A stretch of 45,811 nt of DNA from VFZS01 sp964353255. GTDB lineage: Bacteria; Acidobacteriota; Terriglobia; Bryobacterales; Bryobacteraceae. Made by a program: the position numbers and the translations under genes. The notes under the pieces were generated by a model. That model saw nothing but the letters and a program-made list of their open reading frames with translations, was not told the DNA's origin and made no database searches. Below, one piece after another: positions 20,526-28,932 of the stretch; position 1 is the stretch's first letter; every line of letters begins with the position of its first letter. The stretch is taken from NCBI GenBank assembly GCA_964353255.1, contig CAYGVJ010000022.1:1-45811 (forward strand), read 5' to 3'.

Positions 20526-21415
20526 AGGCGATCGAGTTTGAGAATGTGCGGCGCGCGTACGCCCACGGCAACGAGGTGCTTCGGGGAGTGAGTTTCTCGG
20601 TGGAACCAGGCGAGGTGGTCGGGCTATTGGGGCGAAACGGCGCGGGCAAGACAACCCTGATCCACATCGCGATGGGCCTGCTGGAGACGCACGGGGGGCG
20701 GGCTCGGGTGCTGGGGCTGGATCCGCGCAAGGACGCCGTGGAGATGAAACGCCGCGTGGGTTTCGTGAGCGAAGAGCAGATCCTGCCGCCGAACCTCCGA
20801 GTGAGCGAGGTGCTCGGCTTCCACCGCAGGCTGTTCCCGACCTGGGACCTGGACTTCGAACGGCAAGTGAGGGAACGGTTCACGCTGCCCGACAACGCGC
20901 GAATCTCGACGTTGAGCAAGGGTCAGGCACGGCAGGTGGCGCTGCTGTGTGCGGTAGCGCACCGGCCGGAGGTGCTCATCCTCGACGAGCCGGCGGGAGG
21001 GCTGGATCCGGCGGCACGCCGGGAGTTCCTGGAGACGTCCATCCAATTGCTGAACGAGGCGGGCTCGGCGATCCTGTTCTCCTCCCATTACATGAGCGAC
21101 GTCGAGCGCATGGCAGGCCGCATTCTGATGTTGGAGGACGGGAGAATCCTGATCGACCAGGCGCTGGACACGCTGCGCGAAGACTACACGCTGGCTCTGC
21201 TGGATGGCGGGGACGACGCTCTGGCGGCGCGGCTCGAAGCGCTCCAGCCGTGCGTCTGCGTGCGGCGGCGGAACGGCGGAACGCGCGCGGTGTTCCGTTT
21301 GGGTCCGGACGATTGCCGCACCATGCTCGCCGCTCATGAAGCCATCAGCCAAGCGCGGTGTGTGCCGATCACGCTCGAGGACATGTTTGTCGAGATCGCG
21401 GGAGGCCGGAAATGA
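20522..21415 (+). CDS. ABC transporter ATP-binding protein
   Basis: A 297-residue ABC ATPase with Walker A GRNGAGKTT (residues 37-45), a signature-like LSKGQARQVAL in place of LSGGQ, and Walker B LILDEPAGGLDP, then a His-containing switch (SSHYMSDVE). The C-terminal 70 residues form the usual small regulatory tail. Together with the GntR regulator and the permease this makes a YtrB-like exporter unit. Overlapping start and stop codons on both sides indicate one polycistronic message. Confidence 0.94.
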   Translation: MKAIEFENVRRAYAHGNEVLRGVSFSVEPGEVVGLLGRNGAGKTTLIHIAMGLLETHGGRARVLGLDPRKDAVEMKRRVGFVSEEQILPPNLRVSEVLGFHRRLFPTWDLDFERQVRERFTLPDNARISTLSKGQARQVALLCAVAHRPEVLILDEPAGGLDPAARREFLETSIQLLNEAGSAILFSSHYMSDVERMAGRILMLEDGRILIDQALDTLREDYTLALLDGGDDALAARLEALQPCVCVRRRNGGTRAVFRLGPDDCRTMLAAHEAISQARCVPITLEDMFVEIAGGRK

Positions 21416-23220
21416 CAGTCATGCTCCTGCGTTTGCATCCGGTATTTGCCAGCCCGGCGCGGTGGCTGGTAGTCAGCACGGGAATCCTACTGTTGGCAAC
21501 TCTGTTGACAGGCGCAATGGTGGCAGCACGTACCAGTGCAGGCCGCGACTTCATTCAAGAAGTCGCCTGGCCGGCAGCGGCGGCCCTCCTCTGGACCGCG
21601 ATCGCTCTGCAACTGTTGCTGTCCGCGGGGCGAAGCCGGGCCGGCGTTCTAGCGATGACGCTTCCCGTAAGCGGACGCAGGCTTTGGCTGACCTCTCTGC
21701 TGTCCTCCTTCCTGACTGTCAGTGTGACGGCCGTCGTCGTGATCTGCGGGCTGGAAGGAGCTGACCGGCTGCTCAGGCTCAGGCTGGGTGAGCCGTTGTT
21801 TGCCGGTGGCGCCCTCCTGCAACGCGGACTATATCAGGTCCTCGCGGCGGCGCTGCTGGCCTCTGTGCTGCTACACCTGCCGAGGCCCGGACAGGAGCGC
21901 TGGCCGATGCGCGGCTGGCTGGGCATATATGGCCTGGGAGCCGTGGTGATTCCGGGAGCTCTGCTGATTCTGCTCCGCGGCTGGCCGCTGGCGTTCGCAG
22001 TTGCCTGCCTCCTCGTGGCGGCAGTCTGTCTTTCCTGGGGCCTCCGCCGACAACCTGAGGCGCTCCTGCTGGACGTGAAAGGCCAGGCTTCAACCGAGTC
22101 CTCCGCATCCCGGATGCCGGCGTGGCCCTGGCTGACGGCGGTGCGCTGGACGTTCGGGCTGCCCGCCATGTCGGCGGCACTTGCTACGGTGATGGCGTTC
22201 GGCGCGCTGCAAGCAGTTCTGAGCAATCGCTACAGCGAGGAGGACGAGACCGGACTGCTGATGGCGCCGATGTTGATCTACATAATGCTGATGTGGCTGC
22301 CGCTGGCGGGGAGATTCCTGCACCGGCTGGGGCCGCTGCCGCTCTCGCGCGGGAAGACTACGGCGATGGTGACGCTGCCCGTGCTGGTCTCGGCCCTGCT
22401 CGGGTACCTCATTGGATTCACCTTTGACGTATTCAAGACGCCGGGGCTCCGGGTGGAATTCCAGGCGCAGCCGGGACTCGGCTTCCCACTACAGAAGAGT
22501 GAGCGGGCCCTGCTGCGCCTGCCGGCGCAGCGCTACGAGATCGCCTGGAACGGACAGGCGCCGGAGTTGCGGGCGCCGTGGGGCGAGAGCCACAAGCCGT
22601 GGCAGGCACGCATCTGGAAGGGGGCGAGCGCCGTGCTCTACTCACCGGTTTCGACCGCGGAAACGTCGAGCCCTGAGTTCGCCGCCTGGGAGATCAGCAA
22701 GGCCCTTGAGATGGTGTACGGCGTCCGCGTGCCGCGCGAGCGAATTCGAGCGACGCACATCGGGCTGGACGGCGACGGCCGGCCAGTGCTGGTGAAAGAT
22801 CTCCAGGACTTCTTGCCAGAAGGAACGTTGCCCCTGTCGCCTTTGTCCTGGGCCGTCCCGCCGTTGACCGTCGCTGTCTGCGGCGCGCCGTACCTGCTGC
22901 TGGCCGGACTGTTGTTCGGACTGCGGCGGGCGGATACACCGGCATGGAAGCGAAACACCGCGGTGGGCGTTGTCATGATCGGGCTCATGGTGGCCTACGT
23001 GATCCGCTTACCGCTGTCGTTCAGCGGCCTGACGCGGGGCTGGATCCTCGGCGGCGCGTGGTCTTCTCTGGCGCGCTCCGCCGCCGCCGCGACACCCGGT
23101 GGGGCAGTAACGCTCTGGCTGCTGTGCGCTGTGGCGTTGTGGCTCACGTTCCAGTTCGCCGCCGCGCGACTTGCCCAGGCCGAGATCCTACCCGAGCCGC
23201 CGCGGCGGTTTGGTTTCTAG
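21412..23220 (+). CDS. ABC transporter permease, multi-span membrane protein
   Basis: A 602-residue membrane protein starting at an ATG that overlaps the ATPase stop (ATGA). It has about six hydrophobic spans in the first 340 residues, a soluble central domain of about 160 residues (roughly 350-490, starting after the YLIGFTFDVF span), and three or four more spans before a basic C-terminus. It is not closely like the well-known permease families, but position and topology support a two-component exporter with the preceding ATPase. What it moves cannot be told from sequence. Confidence 0.82.
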   Translation: MTVMLLRLHPVFASPARWLVVSTGILLLATLLTGAMVAARTSAGRDFIQEVAWPAAAALLWTAIALQLLLSAGRSRAGVLAMTLPVSGRRLWLTSLLSSFLTVSVTAVVVICGLEGADRLLRLRLGEPLFAGGALLQRGLYQVLAAALLASVLLHLPRPGQERWPMRGWLGIYGLGAVVIPGALLILLRGWPLAFAVACLLVAAVCLSWGLRRQPEALLLDVKGQASTESSASRMPAWPWLTAVRWTFGLPAMSAALATVMAFGALQAVLSNRYSEEDETGLLMAPMLIYIMLMWLPLAGRFLHRLGPLPLSRGKTTAMVTLPVLVSALLGYLIGFTFDVFKTPGLRVEFQAQPGLGFPLQKSERALLRLPAQRYEIAWNGQAPELRAPWGESHKPWQARIWKGASAVLYSPVSTAETSSPEFAAWEISKALEMVYGVRVPRERIRATHIGLDGDGRPVLVKDLQDFLPEGTLPLSPLSWAVPPLTVAVCGAPYLLLAGLLFGLRRADTPAWKRNTAVGVVMIGLMVAYVIRLPLSFSGLTRGWILGGAWSSLARSAAAATPGGAVTLWLLCAVALWLTFQFAAARLAQAEILPEPPRRFGF

Positions 23221-23263
23221 CCGGGGCCACGGGTTGGCGTCCCCAGCCGGGTGCGGGGACAAA

Positions 23264-23296
23264 CCGATGCCGGCCAACGCCAGAGAGTACGCGTAA
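23264..23296 (+). pseudogene. Possible 3' remnant of a second Gfo/Idh/MocA gene
   Basis: Bases 23265-23282 are identical over 18 positions to the last codons of the oxidoreductase gene (19752-19769). They read MPANAREYA followed by TAA, against MPANAKEYG and TGA there. It sits just after the ABC permease gene. Only this short tail is recognisable, so the call is tentative. Confidence 0.4.
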
Positions 23297-23324
23297 ACCT
23301 GATTCCGACAGGCCCGGCGGAGTC

Positions 23325-25775
23325 TCAGCGGGTGTCTGAACGGAAGGGCTTCTGCTGCTGGTAGAGCCCGAGCGCCCGCTCAACTGTGTCGGCCAGTGTC
23401 TTGTTTCCCGCAGCACTAGCGACCCGGATGGCGAGATTGGCTGTGGAAACGGCGTCAGCGAATCGGCCGGCCTCGGCATAGGCCGCGGCCAGGGCGTGCA
23501 GCGCCTCGGGATGTTTGTACTGCGCCAGCTCGCAGGCTCTGGTGGCGAGTTCGACCGCCTGCCGGCCATTGCGGAGCGTCTCGTCGCGGCTGGTTGCCCG
23601 CACCAACGCCAGGCTCGCCAGCGCCGGAATGAAGTCCGGTTCCTGTTCCAGCGCGTCGCTGAAATGGACCGCGCCCTGTCGGAAGTTTCCCACTCGGCAG
23701 AATAGAACACCCAAGTTGTAATGCCCGAAGGGGTCGCGAGGATTGAGGCGCACGGCTTCATGAAGATGTGCTTCCGCCTCCTCCAGCGCGCCGAGCTGCT
23801 GCAAGAGGGTCCCCAGGTAGAGGTGGGGCAGGGCGAGGTCCGGATCAAGTCGAAGTGCCCGGCGGAACGACTCCACCGCCTCCGGGATCCTATTCTGCCG
23901 CGACAGGGCCATACCCAAGCTGCTATGGGCATTGGCCAGCTCAGGCTCTGCCTCCACCGCCCGCGTGAGGTGCGACATCGCCTCCTGGGGCTTTCCCAGT
24001 CGCAGCAGGCAGGATCCCAAGCTGGCGAGGGCAGCCGCATTGTTCGGGTTGACCTCCAGTGCCTTGCGATACAAGCCCACGGCGTTCTCACAATCGTCTT
24101 GCCGACTAAACTCAAGTCCGGCTCGGACGTAGTTTGTGTCATCCAGAAATTCAGCGTGGATTCTCTTGATCGCGCCGGGCCTCACATTGGCGAATTCAGG
24201 GATGTTGGCGGCCCGATTCCTCTCGGTGAAGTTGGCCAGCACCACCGGAGGGGAGCTCTGGCCTTGCTCATCAATGTGGGTGAGAAAAAGCTGCGTGTAA
24301 ACCGAATAGGCTTTCGAGGAGAACACCAGCCACTTCCCGTTAGGCGACCAACTGTGCCAGGAGTTCATCCGCCCGGTATTGCAGCGGAGCCTTCGGGCCT
24401 CGCCTCCCTCGGCAGGAATGATGTACAGCTCGCTGTCCGGTTGCAAGAGCATAAAGCTCTTGGCCTTGCAGAAGACGATCCACTTGCCGTCGGGAGAGAA
24501 TTTCGGGAAGTAGTTACTCACGCCATTGTTGGAGGCCCCTGGAATCGGCTCCGCCTTGCCCCCCTTGCCGTCGTTGAACGGAATCCGGTACAAGTCGTAC
24601 GTGAACTTCCGCCCGCCTTTGAGAAACTCGTCAGCCTCCCGTGTCGGCACCAGGACCGAGTCATGGCGGCGCAGGCCGGGCGGGTCGTACGCTTGGTCGC
24701 GGCTCCGGCTGAAGACGATCGTCTTGCCGTCCGGGCTCCAGGTTCCATTGGTCTGGACGTGCCGCGGGTCGTCAGCCCCAGGCAATGCGAAGAACTTCCG
24801 CGTTTCCCGGTCGTAGACCGCCATGATCCCCTTGACCAGGAAAAAGAGCTGGGAGAAGGCTAAATCCGGCCGGTAGACGGCCAGCGCCCGGTCTTTCACC
24901 GTTCCCACGACGTATCGACCGTCCGGCGACACCTGGCAGAGCAAGCCAAAGGTTTGCTCCTTGTCCCCGCGCCGATAGTCGGACCAGGTGATGATCTTGT
25001 CCCGGTCGAGCGTTATTTGCTCACTGATCGGCGCCACCGCGTAGGAACCCTTGTCGTTGCCTGAGTCAACCTCCATAGCCAGGGTGCTGCCGTCGGCGGA
25101 GAACGAGTGGCAGTTGCCGCAAACCGGCAACTTTTGGAGAACAATCGGAGGCGGCCCCTTCGAAGAGATCTCCCCAAACCGCCAGCGGATATACGCCGCC
25201 GGGTCCTTCACGGCCGTTAAGAAGGGCAAGTTCACTTCCCGGAAGAACAGCGGCGATCCCACTTCGTCTTTCGAGGTGCTGATCGAAACGGCGCCCCGCG
25301 ACAGGGTCCGTTGCGGATCGGTCTGATCGTACCCCAGAATCGCCACCTGGGCCGGTTTTTCCAGAGACCTGCGTTTGATACTCTCCCATTCTGCGTCCGG
25401 AGGCGTCCACTGGGGGGCGCGGCAGGTGAAGCTCATGCGCGGGCCTTGGTCCTGGAAGTCGAAGGTCACCTGCCAAGCGTCCGCGCCGGCCCGGCGGTCC
25501 TCCCAGCGGAACGTTGGGGGCGCAATCTCCGGGGGAAACACGGTCTGGTCGAGTGGATAAAGAATCGTCAGTTGCCTGTGTTGCGCGTTTTCCCTACGGG
25601 CGGCGGGAGTCTTCTGCGTCGGATCGGCAGGCTTCTGAGAACCGTGCAGCAAGGTGACCAGACTACAGGCGCCCACCGCGGCCGCGCCCAGGGCGACGAG
25701 CCCGAATGACTTGCTCACCGACTTTTCCCCGCCGCGGCGTGCCCTCCACAATTCCGGCTGGCGCACCGAGTGCAT
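23325..25775 (-). CDS. PD40 beta-propeller plus TPR protein with a CxxCH motif
   Basis: An 816-residue secreted or membrane-anchored protein. A hydrophobic segment near residues 24-45 is followed by an Ig-like domain, then a CGNCH motif of c-type haem type, then TolB/WD40-like PD40 blades (DGRYVVGT, SPDGKTIVFSR, SPDGKWIVFCK, SPNGKWLVFSS), and at least six TPR repeats in the C-terminal 250 residues. Its role is probably in an outer-surface or periplasmic complex, function unknown. The start is uncertain: the ATG at 25775 lacks a ribosome site, and a GTG at 25718 with GGGG eight bases upstream is an alternative. It lies alone between the ABC operon and the SIS gene, minus strand. Confidence 0.8.
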   Translation of the reverse strand: MHSVRQPELWRARRGGEKSVSKSFGLVALGAAAVGACSLVTLLHGSQKPADPTQKTPAARRENAQHRQLTILYPLDQTVFPPEIAPPTFRWEDRRAGADAWQVTFDFQDQGPRMSFTCRAPQWTPPDAEWESIKRRSLEKPAQVAILGYDQTDPQRTLSRGAVSISTSKDEVGSPLFFREVNLPFLTAVKDPAAYIRWRFGEISSKGPPPIVLQKLPVCGNCHSFSADGSTLAMEVDSGNDKGSYAVAPISEQITLDRDKIITWSDYRRGDKEQTFGLLCQVSPDGRYVVGTVKDRALAVYRPDLAFSQLFFLVKGIMAVYDRETRKFFALPGADDPRHVQTNGTWSPDGKTIVFSRSRDQAYDPPGLRRHDSVLVPTREADEFLKGGRKFTYDLYRIPFNDGKGGKAEPIPGASNNGVSNYFPKFSPDGKWIVFCKAKSFMLLQPDSELYIIPAEGGEARRLRCNTGRMNSWHSWSPNGKWLVFSSKAYSVYTQLFLTHIDEQGQSSPPVVLANFTERNRAANIPEFANVRPGAIKRIHAEFLDDTNYVRAGLEFSRQDDCENAVGLYRKALEVNPNNAAALASLGSCLLRLGKPQEAMSHLTRAVEAEPELANAHSSLGMALSRQNRIPEAVESFRRALRLDPDLALPHLYLGTLLQQLGALEEAEAHLHEAVRLNPRDPFGHYNLGVLFCRVGNFRQGAVHFSDALEQEPDFIPALASLALVRATSRDETLRNGRQAVELATRACELAQYKHPEALHALAAAYAEAGRFADAVSTANLAIRVASAAGNKTLADTVERALGLYQQQKPFRSDTR

Positions 25776-25805
25776 TCTAGCACGCGGAGTTTCCCGGCAT
25801 CGGTC

Positions 25806-26867
25806 CTACAGCGTCCGCGTGACCTTACTGAGGGTGCGGGGGCGGTCCGGATTAATCCCCTTTTGAGCGGCCAGGCAGGCCGCGAAGAGCTGGCCCGGGA
25901 TGATGTAGGGGATGGGGGTGTACAGATCCTCCGGAGTCGCGCCGCGGCGGCGCAGGCTGGCGGGCACTGCGATCACACGATCGGCGGCGCGGAGGGCCGG
26001 GCGGTGCCCGGCGTCGGTGAAAACCAGCGTCTCGGCTTTCAGTTGCCGCAGCTTGTCCAATATGTCGCGCATGGAGGGCCAAGTGACGCCACTGGGCGCG
26101 AACAGGAACACCGGGAACGACGCCTCCACCATGGCGATCGGGCCGTGGAGGAAATCGGCCGAGGAGAACCGCTCCGCTACTACGTAACAGGTCTCCATCA
26201 GCTTGAGGGCAAACTCGAAGGCGGTGGCGTAATTCAGGCCCCGGCCAACCACCACAGTCTGATTCATGAAGCGGAAACGCTCCGAGCAGGCTGCGATCTC
26301 CGGCTCCAGCTCGAGGGCCGCTTGGGCCCACTCAGGCAAGCGTTCCAGATCCTTCAGTCGTATGCGAGCGCCCAGGGCATAGGCCAGCAGGTAGAGCACG
26401 AGGAGCTGCCCGGTGTAGGTCTTGGTGGCGGCCACGCTGCGCTCCCTGCCCGCGTGAACCAGGAAGACGTGTTCGGCCAGGCCCGCCAGGGTGCTCGCGC
26501 GCTCGTTGGTGATGCCCACGGTAAGCGCACCCTGCCGGCGGCCGCGCTCCAGCACCAGGTTGGTGTCGGTGGATTCCCCGGACTGCGAGATGGCCACCAG
26601 CAGCGCGTCGCGCAGGTTCACCTCGGCCCCGTACAAGCTGAGGATGGAAGGCGCCGCCAGGGAGACCGGCACACCGGTGGTGATCTCCAACAGATAGCGC
26701 CCGAACAACGCCGCATTGTCCGAGGTGCCCCGGGCCGCCAGCAGGACCAGCCTGGGACGGCGCTTCCCCAGCAGCCGCCGGAAGCTCTCGATCGGGCGCA
26801 GGTCGGCTTTGAGCGTGCGCTCCAGCGCCGCCGGCTGCTCGCGGATCTCCTCCAGCATCTTCGACAT
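25806..26867 (-). CDS. SIS-domain sugar isomerase/deaminase
   Basis: This 353-residue protein has two SIS domains like the isomerase half of GlmS, without the glutaminase half. Motifs are AARGTSDNAA, ISQSGESTDT and TKTYTGQ in the first domain and GRGLNYATA, LHGPIAM in the second. Stand-alone proteins of this kind are NagB-II/AgaS-type glucosamine-6-phosphate deaminases or isomerases. In this window it fits amino-sugar recycling with murQ, although they are 4 kb apart and in separate transcripts. Substrate assignment beyond hexosamine-6-phosphate is not possible by eye. Confidence 0.85.
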   Translation of the reverse strand: MSKMLEEIREQPAALERTLKADLRPIESFRRLLGKRRPRLVLLAARGTSDNAALFGRYLLEITTGVPVSLAAPSILSLYGAEVNLRDALLVAISQSGESTDTNLVLERGRRQGALTVGITNERASTLAGLAEHVFLVHAGRERSVAATKTYTGQLLVLYLLAYALGARIRLKDLERLPEWAQAALELEPEIAACSERFRFMNQTVVVGRGLNYATAFEFALKLMETCYVVAERFSSADFLHGPIAMVEASFPVFLFAPSGVTWPSMRDILDKLRQLKAETLVFTDAGHRPALRAADRVIAVPASLRRRGATPEDLYTPIPYIIPGQLFAACLAAQKGINPDRPRTLSKVTRTL

Positions 26868-26960
26868 CGTTACGAGAATAGCAGGCGGGCTTCCGCGGTA
26901 GCAGCATTACCAGGTGGACGACCTGCGAGGGCTGGTCCGGAATTCGGGTCTGCCCGGCTC

Positions 26961-26969
26961 TGCTATAGT
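26961..26969 (+). promoter_or_regulatory. Extended -10 of the nucleotidyltransferase module
   Basis: TGC-TATAGT, an extended -10, ends nine bases before the GTG start of the next gene. No Shine-Dalgarno sequence lies between, so a leaderless or nearly leaderless transcript is likely. Confidence 0.45.
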
Positions 26970-26978
26970 TGAACCGAA

Positions 26979-27260
26979 GTGAGGCCCGCGGAGCAATTCA
27001 CGGACACGGATCCACGTGCGTTGGAGGTGTGGCTGTCTCTCCAGCGCCGCATGGGCTTGGGCGAGAAGCTCCTTGCCGTGCTGGAGGCGAGCCGGTTTCT
27101 GTTGCAGATGTACGAGGCGGGCGTGCGACTGGAACACCCAAACGCCAGCGAGCGGGAGATCTTCCTCAGAACGGCGGCGCGCCACCTGGATCGGACTCTC
27201 ATGATTCGCGCCTACGGGTGGGACCCCGCGCTCCATGGCGACACCGGCGGACGCTCTTAG
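26979..27260 (+). CDS. Small helical protein partnered with a nucleotidyltransferase
   Basis: A 93-residue, mostly helical and charged protein beginning with GTG. It has a motif rich in Arg and Glu (EHPNASEREIFLRTAARHLD) that I recall in small proteins encoded next to stand-alone nucleotidyltransferases, where a role as partner or antitoxin is suspected. It overlaps the nucleotidyltransferase gene by 26 bases in another frame, so the two are tightly coupled. No named family can be assigned with certainty. The start is set by the extended -10 just upstream. Confidence 0.65.
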   Translation: MRPAEQFTDTDPRALEVWLSLQRRMGLGEKLLAVLEASRFLLQMYEAGVRLEHPNASEREIFLRTAARHLDRTLMIRAYGWDPALHGDTGGRS

Positions 27261-27807
27261 GCGCCTGGTCGAGGTTCTCGACCGGCTGACAATTCCTCAC
27301 ATGATCGGTGGCTCGGTCGCCAGCTCGATCCACGGGATGGCCCGCCCGACCATGGACGTGGACTTGGTCGCCGCCCTGCAACCCAGCCAGGTGGACCGCT
27401 TCGCTGCCGAGCTGCGAAGCGACTTCTATGCCGATCCTGAGATGATCCGGGCGGCCCTGGAACGGGGTCGGCCGTTCAACCTGATTCACTACGCCAGTAC
27501 TTTCAAGTTCGATATCTTCCCGGTTCTGCCGGACGCCTACCACCAGACCCAGTTCGCCCGCCGGGTGATGGCGGAGGCGACTCAGTTCGGGGATGTGGCC
27601 ATCCGCTGCGCGGTGGCCACCGCGGAAGACACCATTCTGGCCAAGCTGGAGTGGTATCGCGCCGGGGGCGAAACCTCCGAGCGCCAGTGGAACGACCTGC
27701 GGGGAATCCTGCGCGTGCGGGGCCCGGCGCTCGACCTGGAATACCTCCGCCGGTGGGCGCCGGAACTGGGCGTGACGGACCTGCTGGAGCGGCTGCTGGC
27801 TGAGTAG
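27235..27807 (+). CDS. Nucleotidyltransferase-fold protein (MNT-like)
   Basis: A 190-residue protein with a polymerase-beta-type nucleotidyltransferase core: GGSVASSIHG at residues 25-34, then D-x-D (Asp41 and Asp43, DVDLV) for metal binding, and a C-terminal helical part. It belongs to the family of DUF6036- or AbiEii-like stand-alone nucleotidyltransferases. Related pairs work as toxin-antitoxin or abortive-infection modules, others are uncharacterised. It overlaps the upstream gene by 26 bases and has no clear ribosome site of its own, pointing to coupling. A palindromic element begins eight bases after its stop. Confidence 0.82.
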   Translation: MATPADALRRLVEVLDRLTIPHMIGGSVASSIHGMARPTMDVDLVAALQPSQVDRFAAELRSDFYADPEMIRAALERGRPFNLIHYASTFKFDIFPVLPDAYHQTQFARRVMAEATQFGDVAIRCAVATAEDTILAKLEWYRAGGETSERQWNDLRGILRVRGPALDLEYLRRWAPELGVTDLLERLLAE

Positions 27808-28110
27808 GCGGGAGCCGAGCCCATAGGCGTCAAAATAGGGGCAGGGCTTCGGCGGTGGTCGTGGCGCGCGCACTTTTGCGTGCCGCCTCGGCACTTCCGC
27901 TTGCGGATCCGTTGCCGGACGTGCCGAGGCCGTTTTTCGCACGTTTCGCCCTGCATCGACAGGAGTGTCGATGCGGCAGACTAAGAGTCCGCGCCACGTT
28001 TTGTTCCCGAGCGGGGCTTATGTTAACGCCTATGGGGGCCGAGCCCCTACCGCACGCGCTGGATGTGGGCGCCGAGCGTTCCATCTGCGCTCTCGCGAGC
28101 TACCCGGTTG
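27808..28110. other. 303-base gap holding a palindromic element
   Basis: No protein-coding gene is supported here. Short open frames on both strands are rich in Arg and Ser and follow the base composition. The content is a nested inverted repeat described separately. Confidence 0.6.
27815..28046. repeat. 230-base nested palindromic element
   Basis: Outer imperfect arms at 27815-27842 and 28014-28046 share CCATAGGCGT and its complement. Inside are CGTGGCGCG/CGCGCCACG (about 27860 and 27990), CCTCGGCAC/GTGCCGAGG (27886-27894 and 27921-27929), and a perfect hairpin GCATCGAC-AGGAGT-GTCGATGC (27953-27974). The whole could fold into one branched structure, as in a MITE or a structured RNA. Confidence 0.7.
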
Positions 28111-28401
28111 CTACGCCGCGTCCGCGGAAGTGAAGTCCCTGACGCCCGTGTGCCGTTCAGCGCGCGGCGGGCCGCCGCAGATCACCACGTCGGGGCAAAG
28201 GTCGGCCGCGTTCGGCGAAACCAGCGTGCCAGCTTCAATCCGCACCTGATGGAAGAACGCGGGGTTCGAGCGCACCGGCTCGAAGATCGGTCCCAGCAGC
28301 AACCAAGCCAAGTCACGCTCTACCCTGCTGCCATCGGTCAAGGTCAACCGCGCGCGGAAGTCCTCCACCGGCACGACTTCGAGGACACGTGTCAGATTCA
28401 C
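28111..28401 (-). CDS. DUF2442 protein
   Basis: A 96-residue protein of the DUF2442 family (VLEVVPVEDFRARLTLTDGS, then VERDLAWLL and the FFHQVRIEAGTLVSPNAADL region broken by typical turns). It starts with GTG, with GAAGGGAG upstream. DUF2442 proteins often pair with a DUF4160 gene in toxin-antitoxin-like modules, but no DUF4160 gene is adjacent here. The C-terminal end (from about residue 75) is longer than usual in the family and may be partly unrelated sequence. Function unknown. Confidence 0.82.
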   Translation of the reverse strand: MNLTRVLEVVPVEDFRARLTLTDGSRVERDLAWLLLGPIFEPVRSNPAFFHQVRIEAGTLVSPNAADLCPDVVICGGPPRAERHTGVRDFTSADAA

Positions 28402-28505
28402 CTCAAGTCTCCCTTCCCCCGGGGCGCGGCAGCCTTCGGTGTGTCCACGTGATACGCACGCGCTGGCGCGCCTGCCTTCGATGTCGTCAGGCCATCGTCG
28501 GCAAT

Positions 28506-28932
28506 TCAGGCTGAGGCCAGAAGGAGTTTGGCGAAGTGGGACGAACGCCTCCCCAGACGCGCCAGAAGATCCGGCACCGGAATGCGCGCCACCGCTGCCT
28601 GTGCTTGGAGTCTTTCCAGCAGGAGTTCCTTGTCCAGATGAAACTGGTGGACGAGAAACTCATCCGGACTCAGCACCTCGATGTCGTAGGGCTCGACGGA
28701 TTCAGGCGGGAAGTGCTCCATGTTCGCGGTGAGGATCGTGCCAGTCCGCCTGCGCTTCCGTGCAACCCCAGCGGAGCAGCGTGGAGCGGAGTTCGCGCAA
28801 GATGTCGTCCGACCACCTTGGCAGGCAGAAGGCTGGAGCCTCGGCGAGCCGCAAGAGCGTGCCGCAGAGCGGCATCGGGGCCAGCACGCATGTGTCCAGC
28901 ACGACGAGGTAGTCGTCACCCAGCGCGATCAT
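28506..28932 (-). pseudogene. Broken PIN-domain toxin gene
   Basis: Two frames together make a PIN protein with its middle missing. The first frame, from ATG at 28932, gives VVLDTCVLAPMPL, LRLAEAPAF and the RWSDDILREL helix up to CTEAQAD. The second, ending at 28506, gives LTANMEHFPPESVEPYDIEV and a helical C-terminus. The central part of the usual PIN fold, including the later catalytic acids, is absent at the junction near 28742-28750, and the joint is out of frame, so the product stops soon after. The start overlaps the antitoxin stop by 17 bases. A single-base assembly error would not restore the missing core. Confidence 0.75.

Noticed and set aside
28402..28505. A DUF4160 partner for the DUF2442 gene
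   Set aside because: I looked for the typical short protein upstream and found no matching motif in any frame.
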